A DNA stretch of 5,642 nt from positions 1 through 5,642 of the forward strand of contig JAQYWA010000148.1 in the NCBI GenBank assembly GCA_030145265.1, in the 5' to 3' direction. Below, piece after piece: positions 1 to 5,642 of the stretch. Position 1 is the first letter of the stretch. The number at the start of each line of letters is the position of its first letter. Position numbers and translations under genes: made by a program. The notes under the pieces are model-generated. The model did no database searches, was not told the DNA's origin, and worked only from the letters and a program-made list of their open reading frames with translations. This DNA is from Desulfuromonas sp. Its GTDB lineage: Bacteria; Desulfobacterota; Desulfuromonadia; Desulfuromonadales; Trichloromonadaceae.

Positions 1-623
1 AAGGCGTCACCGATCTTCTCGCTGTTGAACTGCTCCAGGTCAAGTCCAAGTTTATTATACAGGGAATTGAGCCGGCTCTGCACACCGCGACGGGAAAGAT
101 AACGCCGCTGGGCAATAAGATTGTCGGTCAGGCCGAGGGAGATATCGAGCAACGCCTCAAATTCGATGTCCGAAAGGGCGGTCTGGCGGTGCCCGGCACG
201 CCCCTGAACCTTGCGCACCTCGGGATCGATCCAGCATTGTTCGTCGATCAGCACGGTGAGGATCGCCGAAGCAATGCGCTCCTTGGTGTTTGACTTGAGA
301 ATATACCCGTACACCGTTTCCGGCGGGACTATTTTCGACAGCGCCCGGACGTACATTTCGTCCTTATACTGGCTCCAGAAAACGATGCGGGCCTCCGGTT
401 TTTGCTGCCACAGGGCGCGGGCAAACTCAATGCCGTTGAGCTCGGGCATCTGGATGTCACTGATGACCAGCGGTGCTTCGCAACGCATGGCCATTTCGAG
501 AGCCACCTGACCGTTATGGGCCCGCTCGATCCGGCAGTCGAATTCAAAACTCGCCAGCAACTGCTCGAGAAATTCGAAATCTTTGGGATTGTCTTCGGCG
601 ATGAGAATCTGCAGGGACTCCAT
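1..623 (-). CDS. NarL/LuxR-type response regulator (C-terminus cut by window edge)
   Basis: Cytoplasmic response regulator expected to accept a phosphoryl group from the kinase encoded just upstream (638-2008) and to regulate transcription. The 207 visible codons show a receiver domain (about residues 4-125) with the acidic pair E10/D11, phospho-acceptor D56 in an SDIQMPELNG context, switch residue S84, aromatic Y107 and K110. A LuxR/GerE-type helix-turn-helix follows at about 148-194, ending in RGVQSRLNSLYNKLGL. This HTH is divergent: the usual TVK-x-H recognition-helix pattern is replaced by GVQSR, so its DNA target may differ from that of classical NarL. I chose the ATG at 623 because GGAGG (637-633) lies 9 nt upstream. 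An in-frame ATG at 632 abuts that GGAGG and is less likely. The reading frame is open to position 1, so the end of the gene is missing, probably only a few codons judging by family length. Confidence 0.9.
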   Translation of the reverse strand, partial: MESLQILIAEDNPKDFEFLEQLLASFEFDCRIERAHNGQVALEMAMRCEAPLVISDIQMPELNGIEFARALWQQKPEARIVFWSQYKDEMYVRALSKIVPPETVYGYILKSNTKERIASAILTVLIDEQCWIDPEVRKVQGRAGHRQTALSDIEFEALLDISLGLTDNLIAQRRYLSRRGVQSRLNSLYNKLGLDLEQFNSEKIGDA

Positions 624-632
624 AGTTTCCAT

Positions 633-637
633 CCTCC
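633..637 (-). promoter_or_regulatory. Ribosome binding site of the response regulator, adjoining the kinase stop
   Basis: GGAGG reads on the minus strand from 637 to 633, immediately after the TGA stop of the kinase (640-638). It sits 9 nt before the ATG at 623 and directly against the ATG at 632. The spacing favours 623 as start and implies translational coupling between kinase and regulator. Confidence 0.75.
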
Positions 638-2008
638 TCAATCAGCCGGCGACAGCGGCAGGGTCAGCTCAAAACGGGTTCCGGAGGTAAATCGCGAAGC
701 CCCCCAGGACACTTCGGCACCGATCGTCTGGGCCCGCTCGCGCATATTATACAGACCGCGATGCCCCGAATCCGGCACGACCGAGGGATCGAACCCGCTG
801 CCGTTATCTTCAACCGACAGCACCAAGGTGTTTTCACGCCGGTCGAGATTGATCTCGTAGCGGGAGGCCCCGGCATGCTTGATGACGTTGTGAATCGCCT
901 CGAGGGCAATCCGGTAGAGGGCCAGGCGACTGGTCCTCGACAGAGGCACCGCATCGACCTTGGGCGATACATATAGGTGGTAGTCCGGCAGGTCGCCCTT
1001 GGCCAGATGCCGCTCGAGATGCGATTCGAGGGCCGGCCCCAGACCGAGAATATCGAGGGTCTGGGGATGCAGATTTTCCATCACCTCGCGCAGGTTGCTG
1101 ATCGCCCGTTGCAGATCTTCTTCGATGCGGTCCGCGCCGCTCTTGCAGGTCCCTTCGGATTTGACTTCCTGGATGCCGCGCAGCACCGAAGCCAGGTCGG
1201 AGAGGGTCTGATCGTGGATATCCATGGCGATCCGCCGACGTTCGTCTTCGGCACCCTCAAGAAGTTTCTCGGCCCCCACCACCCGCAGCAGTCGATTAGT
1301 CATGTGGTTGATAGACAGGGACAGGGCATCAAGTTCGTCATGCACCTGGGCCGGAGCAGGTGGCGGCGTCAGATCGCCCCGGGCAATCCGCCCGGCACTG
1401 TCGGACAACAGCTTGACACGGCGCAGAATGCTGCGACCGAAAAACATGGACAGAAAGATCCCGATCAGTATCGCGGATCCGAGCACGACGATGGAGACCA
1501 GGGCGGTATGGGCCACCAGCTCATCGATATCCTGGCTGTGCAGTCCCCGCAGTTTTTCCCGCTGTTGCTGAATCCGGGAGGAAAGCGCGTCCAGCTCCGG
1601 GCGCAGCAGAACAATGGCGGCGTTAAAACGGTCCACGTTGATGCCGAGCTCGGGGTTGAGGTCGGAGACCGCCTGGCGCAACAGGGCCTGTGAACGTTCC
1701 GGCAACGGAACCAGTTCGAGAATTCGTCCGGTCGCACCTTCGAGATGGTCATGAAGGCCGTCGAGTTCGCCGAAGCAGCGGACATCGACCAACGGTTCGC
1801 CGCCGATCTGCATGAGCAGGGCGTGCATCCGCTGGCTGGCCAGTTCGGCTTCGGCCAGAGCGATAAAAACGGTGCCGAGGTTCTTGGCGTCCTGGCGTTT
1901 GCGCGAAAGATCCCAGTAGGTGTACTGAAGAAAACCAAGCAACAGGGCCATCAACAGCAAAACTGCAGCAGGGGCGAGAATAATCTGATGTTTAAGAGTC
2001 AGGCGCAT
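638..2008 (-). CDS. NarX/DesK-type membrane sensor histidine kinase (HAMP-HisKA_3-HATPase)
   Basis: Membrane sensor kinase of 456 residues, partner of the response regulator at 623. Segments in order: a hydrophobic membrane span at about residues 9-28; an extracytoplasmic, largely helical sensor region at about 30-165; a second span at about 168-190; a HAMP linker at about 191-243; a HisKA_3 dimerisation domain with ERRRIAMDIHD and predicted phospho-acceptor H265; and an ATPase domain with N-box residues E370/N374, the G1 box DNGSGF (401-406) and the G2-type RGLYNMRERA (417-426). HisKA_3 kinases typically pair with NarL-type regulators, as here. At H+5, where NarX has the phosphatase glutamine of the DxxxQ motif, this protein has S270. 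The frame extends upstream to a GTG at 2044, but that has no ribosome site and would precede the first membrane span with an odd hydrophilic leader. ATG 2008 has only a weak GCAGG nearby, so the exact start is moderately certain. Confidence 0.9.
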   Translation of the reverse strand: MRLTLKHQIILAPAAVLLLMALLLGFLQYTYWDLSRKRQDAKNLGTVFIALAEAELASQRMHALLMQIGGEPLVDVRCFGELDGLHDHLEGATGRILELVPLPERSQALLRQAVSDLNPELGINVDRFNAAIVLLRPELDALSSRIQQQREKLRGLHSQDIDELVAHTALVSIVVLGSAILIGIFLSMFFGRSILRRVKLLSDSAGRIARGDLTPPPAPAQVHDELDALSLSINHMTNRLLRVVGAEKLLEGAEDERRRIAMDIHDQTLSDLASVLRGIQEVKSEGTCKSGADRIEEDLQRAISNLREVMENLHPQTLDILGLGPALESHLERHLAKGDLPDYHLYVSPKVDAVPLSRTSRLALYRIALEAIHNVIKHAGASRYEINLDRRENTLVLSVEDNGSGFDPSVVPDSGHRGLYNMRERAQTIGAEVSWGASRFTSGTRFELTLPLSPAD

Positions 2009-2022
2009 AACCTGCAAATTAC

Positions 2023-2059
2023 CACAGTGTGACCCAAAATTCACTGTGTAAAGACACAG
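2023..2059. repeat. Overlapping inverted repeats upstream of the sensor kinase
   Basis: On the plus strand CACAGTG (2023-2029) is the exact reverse complement of CACTGTG (2042-2048), with 12 nt between. CTGTGT (2044-2049) is also the exact reverse complement of ACACAG (2054-2059), with a 4-nt loop AAAG. The central segment is shared, so in RNA the two hairpins exclude each other. GTGA (2029-2032) and TCAC (2041-2044) add a further CRP/FNR-like dyad, but its 8-nt spacing differs from the usual 6. The element lies in the 87-bp gap between hydrolase stop and kinase start. It could be a protein operator or a leader RNA switch; the sequence does not decide between them. Confidence 0.6.
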
Positions 2060-2071
2060 AACTTCATCGCA

Positions 2072-2099
2072 TTTATAGCGAAATTCCAGCGACTTTCAG
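2072..2099 (-). promoter_or_regulatory. Possible weak promoter for the kinase/regulator pair
   Basis: On the minus strand TATAAA (2077-2072) matches the -10 consensus at 5 of 6 positions. CTGAAA (2099-2094), 16 bp upstream, matches the -35 at 4 of 6. The -35 overlaps the stop codon of the hydrolase. Transcription would start near 2065, placing the overlapping inverted repeats (2059-2023) inside the leader. Matches of this quality arise by chance, so this is a tentative call. Confidence 0.3.
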
Positions 2100-3091
2100 T
2101 CCTCACCCTCGAAGGCCTGCCTGGCCTCGGCTTCGAGCAGTCCTGGGGAATCCAGGTAGCGAGGCGAATGATGAAACACCAGCAGCCGGGCGACACCGGC
2201 CCGGCGGGCGAGCTCGCCGGCCAGTTGCGCAGTGAGATGGGAACGCTGCCGGGCCCGCTCCAGCTCCTGGTGTGAAAAGACCGCTTCGATGACCAGAAAG
2301 TGAGCATTGGCGGCCAGTCCGGCAATTCGCTCCAGGTTGGCGTCAGTCGGTGCCGCGTCGGTCACGTAGCAGATTTTCATCCCCCGCTCGCAGTGAGCGA
2401 TCCGGTCTGCCAGTTCGGCCAACTCCACCGTTGCAGAGCCGCCATCCACGAGGGAAACCTCGATGAGCACCTCGTGTTCCCTTAGTCTCAGCTGATCCTT
2501 GAACCGGGTCAGCCAAGGCCCCGGGAGGTATCCCCAGCGCTCGAGGGCGTCTTTGTGAATGGCCACATGCAAAGGCTCCTCGAGAACAAATGCCAGAGAA
2601 ACGATGCCGCCGTGTTCGAGCGGAACGCCCCGCACCCGACAAGCGACGGTCTCATACAGGAGCCCTTCCGGGCAACCCCGCAAACCTTCCTCCTCGGGCA
2701 GAAAAGCATTGCCGGCCCGAAATCGCACCTGCCGGCCGCCAGACTCGCCCCACTCCCGAACGATCAGGGTAAAACGATACCCTTCCACCAGATTCCAGGT
2801 GTAACCGGAAAGACGGCCGGTAATCTGATCAGCCAACCCAGGCGGGCCACAGACCAGCAGTTCGGCATCCTGGCAGAGAAAGGCCCGCAGCAGGGCATCA
2901 AAGCCGACCACGTGGTCGATGTGACCATGCGAGATAAATACCGCCCGCAGCTTGAGCATTTCACGGGTCGACAGCGCATGGAGATCCCCGCAGTCGAACA
3001 ACAGGGCCTCGCCTCGATTGGCCAGGTGAACATACAGGGCCGGATCGTCAAACGGGCCATTGACAAGCCGAGGGAAAAACACCGACCTCAT
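2096..3091 (-). CDS. RNase Z-like MBL-fold metal-dependent hydrolase
   Basis: Cytoplasmic protein of 331 residues in the metallo-beta-lactamase fold, closest in motif pattern to the RNase Z/ElaC group (tRNA 3'-end processing endonucleases and related hydrolases). Visible active-site motifs: FDCGD at 32-36; HxHxDH as H55, H57, D59, H60; LEHG with H160; YVTD with bridging-type D245; SHLTA with H285; and HHSPRY with H307. The segment GYLPGPWLTRFK (187-198) resembles the substrate-region P-x-GP-x4-LK stretch of RNase Z. The usual GEGTQ sequence after the first aspartate is missing, so it may be a paralogue with another substrate rather than the housekeeping tRNase. The ATG at 3091 is chosen because GGAGG (3101-3097) lies 5 nt upstream; an upstream in-frame TTG at 3109 lacks one. 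It is first in the co-directional series with the two-component genes, 87 bp before the kinase. Its role there is unknown. Confidence 0.8.
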   Translation of the reverse strand: MRSVFFPRLVNGPFDDPALYVHLANRGEALLFDCGDLHALSTREMLKLRAVFISHGHIDHVVGFDALLRAFLCQDAELLVCGPPGLADQITGRLSGYTWNLVEGYRFTLIVREWGESGGRQVRFRAGNAFLPEEEGLRGCPEGLLYETVACRVRGVPLEHGGIVSLAFVLEEPLHVAIHKDALERWGYLPGPWLTRFKDQLRLREHEVLIEVSLVDGGSATVELAELADRIAHCERGMKICYVTDAAPTDANLERIAGLAANAHFLVIEAVFSHQELERARQRSHLTAQLAGELARRAGVARLLVFHHSPRYLDSPGLLEAEARQAFEGED

Positions 3092-3096
3092 TGCGT

Positions 3097-3101
3097 CCTC
3101 C
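3097..3101 (-). promoter_or_regulatory. Ribosome binding site deciding the hydrolase start
   Basis: GGAGG on the minus strand, 5 nt before ATG 3091. It selects this start over the TTG six codons upstream, within whose reading it would otherwise lie. Confidence 0.75.
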
Positions 3102-3141
3102 GCCGACAATTTGCATTTTTGTAAATAGCAATCACAGGATA

Positions 3142-3171
3142 AATATATTCACATAAGCGATTGACAATCAA
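3142..3171 (-). promoter_or_regulatory. Candidate promoter for the hydrolase/two-component genes
   Basis: On the minus strand TTGATT (3171-3166, 4 of 6 to -35) is followed after 18 bp by TATATT (3147-3142, 5 of 6 to -10). This would start transcription roughly 45 nt upstream of the ATG at 3091. It back-to-back overlaps the plus-strand -35 of the cytochrome promoter, so regulation of the two directions may be linked. No experimental support can be read from sequence. Confidence 0.35.
3159..3169. repeat. Short palindrome GATTGACAATC between divergent genes
   Basis: GATTG and CAATC are perfect reverse complements around a single central A. The palindrome covers the candidate plus-strand -35 (TTGACA, 3161-3166) and touches the candidate minus-strand -35. 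A shared operator is possible, but an 11-bp palindrome in AT-rich DNA can be chance. Confidence 0.3.
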
Positions 3172-3191
3172 TCTTTCCGTGAAAATTTATT
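3161..3191 (+). promoter_or_regulatory. Candidate promoter for the cytochrome gene
   Basis: TTGACA at 3161-3166 is a perfect -35 hexamer. The -10 is less clear: TTTATT at 3186-3191 (4 of 6) lies at a long 19-bp spacing, and other choices are worse. A better hexamer, TATATT at 3205-3210, has no -35 at proper distance. TACCGAT at 3191-3197 fits the loose NarL heptamer form TACCNMT, but only as one copy without a partner, so it is weak evidence for control by the neighbouring regulator. No sigma-54 -24/-12 pattern was seen. Confidence 0.35.
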
Positions 3192-3237
3192 ACCGATTTG
3201 GTTTTATATTCAGACATCCGCGATGGATTTAATTTTC

Positions 3238-3243
3238 AGGAGG
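3238..3243 (+). promoter_or_regulatory. Strong ribosome binding site of the cytochrome gene
   Basis: AGGAGG lies 4 nt before ATG 3248 and supports that start, which also gives a well-formed signal peptide. Confidence 0.8.
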
Positions 3244-3247
3244 TTAT

Positions 3248-4705
3248 ATGAAAAAGAGAGTTGACATCTTGATTTTGCTGCTGTTGTCCCTCGCCCTGGC
3301 CATCGGCAATACGTTTGCCGCCCCGCCGGTTTTTGACGTTGATCGCGAATTCTACCCCCTGTATCCCTCGCTGATCAAATACCAGAAGAGCGCAGCCGAA
3401 TTCACCCCTCCCGAAGTTTGTGCCGACTGTCATTACAAACAATACAATGAATGGACCGGCTCGATCCACGCCCTGGCCTTTACAGATCCAGTTTACCAGG
3501 GTGAACTCAACCTGGCGGTCCAGAAAGTCGGCCATGAGATTTCCCGCCAGTGCGAAGGCTGCCACTCGCCAGCCGGGGTGGTCACCGGCGAAATCAAGGG
3601 CCCGGGAAACAAGGGCCTGAGCCCGATGGCCCTGGCCGGGGTTTCTTGTGACATCTGCCACTCGATTGTCGATACCACCCACTGGCAGACGCCGAATCAT
3701 GAACCGGAAAACGGCTCTTTCGTTATCCGTCCCGGAGTCGACACCGAAACCGGCCCGGAACTGCGCAAACGCGGCCCTTTCACCCCCTCGGAAGAGTGCG
3801 GCATGGGCTTTCACGAATGCGAGGAGTCGTCGCTGCATCTGCAAGCCGACCTCTGCGCCGGCTGCCACCAAGTGTACCATTATGAATCCCACTTCCCCCT
3901 CGAAGCGACCTATCTCGAATGGAAACACGGCCCCTATGCGCAGAAGACCCTCCTCTGCCAGGACTGCCACATGGTTGACTTCGACACCTTCCTCCGCACT
4001 GCCAGTGAATTCCGCAAGCCCGAGCGGCATGAATACCGCCATTATTTCAACGGCGCCAACTACCTGCTCTATTACCTAGCCGCAGGTGCCGCCAAGAAGG
4101 CCGACGATGAAGACTTGGCCGCCAATATCATGAACAAGTACGACATGGCCGTAGCCCGCCTGAAAGCGGCCGCCGAGCTGGAGATCTCCCCGGTTTACCG
4201 CAAGGGCCAGCTGGCCGAAATCAAGGTGCGGGTAAAAAACATCCGGGCCGGCCACAACCTGCCGACTTCGCTAACCAACATCCGCCAGATGTGGCTTGAA
4301 ATTACCGCGACCGACGAGCAGGGCAACGTTATCATGTCCAGCGGCGCCATCAACGCCGAGGGCCATCTGCCTGAAAATGCCCGGCTTTTCAACTCGGACG
4401 GCATGGGCAACGACTTCCATTTCGCCGTCGACCCCTGGGTAATCACCGCCTTCTCCCGCCATGACACCATCCCTCCGAAGGGTTTCAAGGACGTCTACTA
4501 CGGGGTAAACGCCATGGAGACCCCGGTGGTCAAAATAGACGCCAAGTTGCGTTTCCGCCAGGCCGACCAGAAGATCGCCGAAAAACTGCTGACCAACGTG
4601 CCGAAAGACATCGACCTGGAAGCGGTCTACGGGCTGACCGAAGTCCCGGCCCTGCCGGTGGTTAACATGGTTTCGAAGGAAGTCCGCTTCAACGCCCGCA
4701 TGTAA
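3248..4705 (+). CDS. Exported pentaheme c-type cytochrome, cytochrome c554-like
   Basis: Electron-transfer protein of 485 residues, predicted to act outside the cytoplasm. Residues 1-24 form a signal peptide (MKKR, hydrophobic core, cleavage after TFA at 24/25) with no lipobox. Five CxxCH heme-attachment motifs occur at C58-H62, C102-H106, C134-H138, C203-H207 and C237-H241. The first, with W69, S72 and H74 after it, has the CxxCH...W..S.H arrangement common in c554-related cytochromes. Many other histidines (for example H74, H96, H145, H197, H211, H227) could be distal ligands. A cysteine pair, C184 and C191, lies outside any heme motif. From about residue 310 a heme-free, probably beta-rich C-terminal domain follows, with AGHNLPT at 334-340; such tails occur in other multiheme cytochromes. 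The gene is single, diverges from the hydrolase/two-component genes and ends before a hairpin terminator. Electron donor and acceptor cannot be told from the sequence. Confidence 0.92.
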   Translation: MKKRVDILILLLLSLALAIGNTFAAPPVFDVDREFYPLYPSLIKYQKSAAEFTPPEVCADCHYKQYNEWTGSIHALAFTDPVYQGELNLAVQKVGHEISRQCEGCHSPAGVVTGEIKGPGNKGLSPMALAGVSCDICHSIVDTTHWQTPNHEPENGSFVIRPGVDTETGPELRKRGPFTPSEECGMGFHECEESSLHLQADLCAGCHQVYHYESHFPLEATYLEWKHGPYAQKTLLCQDCHMVDFDTFLRTASEFRKPERHEYRHYFNGANYLLYYLAAGAAKKADDEDLAANIMNKYDMAVARLKAAAELEISPVYRKGQLAEIKVRVKNIRAGHNLPTSLTNIRQMWLEITATDEQGNVIMSSGAINAEGHLPENARLFNSDGMGNDFHFAVDPWVITAFSRHDTIPPKGFKDVYYGVNAMETPVVKIDAKLRFRQADQKIAEKLLTNVPKDIDLEAVYGLTEVPALPVVNMVSKEVRFNARM

Positions 4706-4735
4706 CCAGCACACTAACGTCCCGAAACAAAGAGA

Positions 4736-4763
4736 GCGGCCCCGGAAAAAATTCCGGGGCCGC
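4736..4763. terminator. Bidirectional rho-independent-type terminator between convergent genes
   Basis: A perfect 12-bp stem, GCGGCCCCGGAA pairing with TTCCGGGGCCGC, closes an AAAA loop. It begins 31 nt after the cytochrome stop. Downstream tails are pyrimidine-rich in both directions (ACTTCTATTCTT on plus, TCTCTTTGTTT on minus) rather than pure T runs. It probably terminates both the cytochrome gene and the opposing kinase gene. Confidence 0.85.
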
Positions 4764-4791
4764 ACTTCTATTCTTCGCATGGATATCTATC

Positions 4792-4810
4792 CAACCGCCT
4801 CAGGCGGTTG
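4792..4810. repeat. Perfect 9-bp-arm palindrome over the end of the second kinase
   Basis: CAACCGCCT and AGGCGGTTG are exact reverse complements around one central base and span the last codons and the TGA stop (4802-4800) of the minus-strand kinase. In mRNA it would form a GC-rich hairpin including the stop codon. It is not followed by a T run, so it is more likely a stabilising or accessory hairpin than the main terminator. A weaker dyad, GGATA/TATCC, follows at 4781-4792. Confidence 0.6.
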
Positions 4811-5642
4811 ATTTGCCCTCCGGGCCGCCAAGCGGCAAGGTCACTGTAAATACGCTCCCCTGGCTCAGCTCCGACTTAACCTCGATCGTCCCGCCATGGG
4901 CATTCACGATCCACTTGACGATGGAAAGCCCCAGTCCGCTCCCCCCGATATCCCGGTTGCGGGCTTCATCAATCCGATAAAATCGGTCAAACAGGAAAGG
5001 GAAATGCTCTTTGGCGATTCCGAATCCGGTATCCTCCACGCGGATCTGCGCCTTTTCACCAACCGTCGTCAGGTGAATATCGACCCGCCCGCCCTCAGGA
5101 GTATACTTGACTCCGTTGGAAATCAGGTTGAGCAGCATCCGATGCAGTTGCAGCGGATCGCCCCGCAGGTGAATTTCCCGATCAACCTCCAGATGCAGAC
5201 TTAACTCGACTGATTTTGGTTCGGCCAGGGTCTTCCCCAGCAGGTAAAGATCCTGCAGCAGGTCGCACAATTTCACGTCAGTGAGGGCGAGGGGAATTTC
5301 ACCGGCCTCGCTCTTGGCAAGCGCCAGCAGATCTTCGATAATCCGCCCCATATGGTCGATCTCTTCCATGTTCGATTCGAGGACCCGACGCAGTTCGTCG
5401 GCGTCCTTGGCCCAGCGCAAGGCGACTTCGGTTTCGCCCCTGAGGATGGCCAGCGGCGTCCGCAGCTCGTGAGACGCGTCGGCCGTAAACTGACGCACCT
5501 TGTTGAACGACTCATCGAGCCGCTCGAGCATCGAGTTGAAGGTTTCCTGCAAATCCGCAATTTCGTCCTGGCAATCCTCCACCGGTAGCCGTTGAGACAG
5601 ATTTTCAGCGCTGATTCTGCGCACAGCACTGGTAATCTGCAC
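4800..5642 (-). CDS. Sensor histidine kinase, HAMP-HisKA-HATPase, heavy-metal-sensor-like (N-terminus outside window)
   Basis: C-terminal 280 codons or so of a membrane sensor kinase; the sensor and membrane spans lie beyond the right edge. The GTG at 5642 is read as an internal valine, not a start. Numbering from that codon: the end of a HAMP linker at about 1-46; a HisKA domain with the H-box FTADASHELRTPLAIL and phospho-acceptor H58, including the ExxT phosphatase motif (E59/T62); the N-box NLISNGVKYT with N172/N176 (G177 where alanine is common); the G1 box DTGFG (204-208); the F box FDRFYR (218-223); and the G2 box GGSGLGLSIVK (233-243). The H-box and overall order match the CusS-type OmpR-partnered kinase family, but the signal cannot be inferred without the sensor part. 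A matching regulator would be expected upstream, outside the window. It converges on the cytochrome gene and shows no sign of co-regulation with it. Confidence 0.92.
   Translation of the reverse strand: MQITSAVRRISAENLSQRLPVEDCQDEIADLQETFNSMLERLDESFNKVRQFTADASHELRTPLAILRGETEVALRWAKDADELRRVLESNMEEIDHMGRIIEDLLALAKSEAGEIPLALTDVKLCDLLQDLYLLGKTLAEPKSVELSLHLEVDREIHLRGDPLQLHRMLLNLISNGVKYTPEGGRVDIHLTTVGEKAQIRVEDTGFGIAKEHFPFLFDRFYRIDEARNRDIGGSGLGLSIVKWIVNAHGGTIEVKSELSQGSVFTVTLPLGGPEGKSTA

Noticed and set aside
402..860. 152-codon plus-strand frame across the kinase/regulator junction
   Set aside because: It runs antisense over two well-supported genes and their ribosome site, with no recognisable protein features.
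977..1693. 238-codon plus-strand frame opposite the sensor kinase
   Set aside because: The minus strand carries complete HAMP, HisKA_3 and ATPase motifs. The plus-strand frame shows no domain and is a shadow of GC-rich coding sequence.
2008..2044. GTG at 2044 as kinase start, giving 12 more residues
   Set aside because: No ribosome site precedes it, it falls within the inverted repeats, and the ATG at 2008 directly precedes a standard membrane-anchor N-terminus.
2555..3124. 189-codon plus-strand frame opposite the hydrolase
   Set aside because: The hydrolase active-site motifs are on the minus strand. This frame also runs through the hydrolase ribosome site and has no recognisable domain.
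3161..3171. TTGACAATCAA as an FNR box
   Set aside because: FNR sites need TTGAT-N4-ATCAA; here the half-sites are only 3 nt apart and incomplete.
3236..4042. 268-codon open frame antisense to the cytochrome gene
   Set aside because: The plus strand encodes a signal peptide and five CxxCH motifs with a strong ribosome site. The antisense frame has no recognisable domain and is explained by the codon use of the real gene.
4271..4780. 169-codon minus-strand frame spanning the terminator and cytochrome C-terminus
   Set aside because: It begins inside the terminator region and runs antisense through the cytochrome; no domain or convincing ribosome site.

Overview
The window suggests a Gram-negative, respiratory bacterium. 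GC content is fairly high, there are two membrane sensor kinases, and there is an exported five-heme c-type cytochrome. This combination resembles Desulfuromonas/Geobacter-type Desulfobacterota (former Deltaproteobacteria). That placement is an inference from gene content; there is no rRNA or other phylogenetic marker here.

Layout from left to right. Positions 1-3091 hold three minus-strand genes in the transcription order MBL-fold hydrolase (3091-2096), NarX/DesK-type sensor kinase (2008-638) and NarL-type response regulator (623 to beyond position 1). Kinase and regulator are tightly coupled: the regulator's ribosome binding site runs on directly from the kinase stop codon. The hydrolase is separated from the kinase by 87 bp, which hold overlapping inverted repeats and a possible weak promoter. 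Positions 3092-3247 form an AT-rich divergent intergenic region. From it the pentaheme cytochrome gene (3248-4705, plus strand) reads away from the hydrolase/two-component genes. Positions 4706-4799 lie between convergent genes and hold a strong GC-rich hairpin that can end transcription in both directions. From 4800 to the right edge lies the C-terminal 280 codons or so of a second, HisKA-type sensor kinase on the minus strand, whose start lies outside the window.

How the genes may work together. The NarX/NarL-like pair would sense a signal at the membrane or periplasm and control transcription, and the divergent cytochrome gene is a natural candidate target. The cytochrome is predicted to be exported and to carry electrons in the periplasm or at the cell surface. 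The hydrolase has the complete active site of RNase Z-type MBL proteins, but its connection to signalling is unknown. The second kinase belongs to a different system whose partner regulator is not in view. No mobile element, tRNA, rRNA or CRISPR array was found. I saw no clear evidence of an entirely new system. The points most worth checking are the altered phosphatase position in the NarX-like kinase, the mutually exclusive hairpins in its leader, and the divergent promoter.
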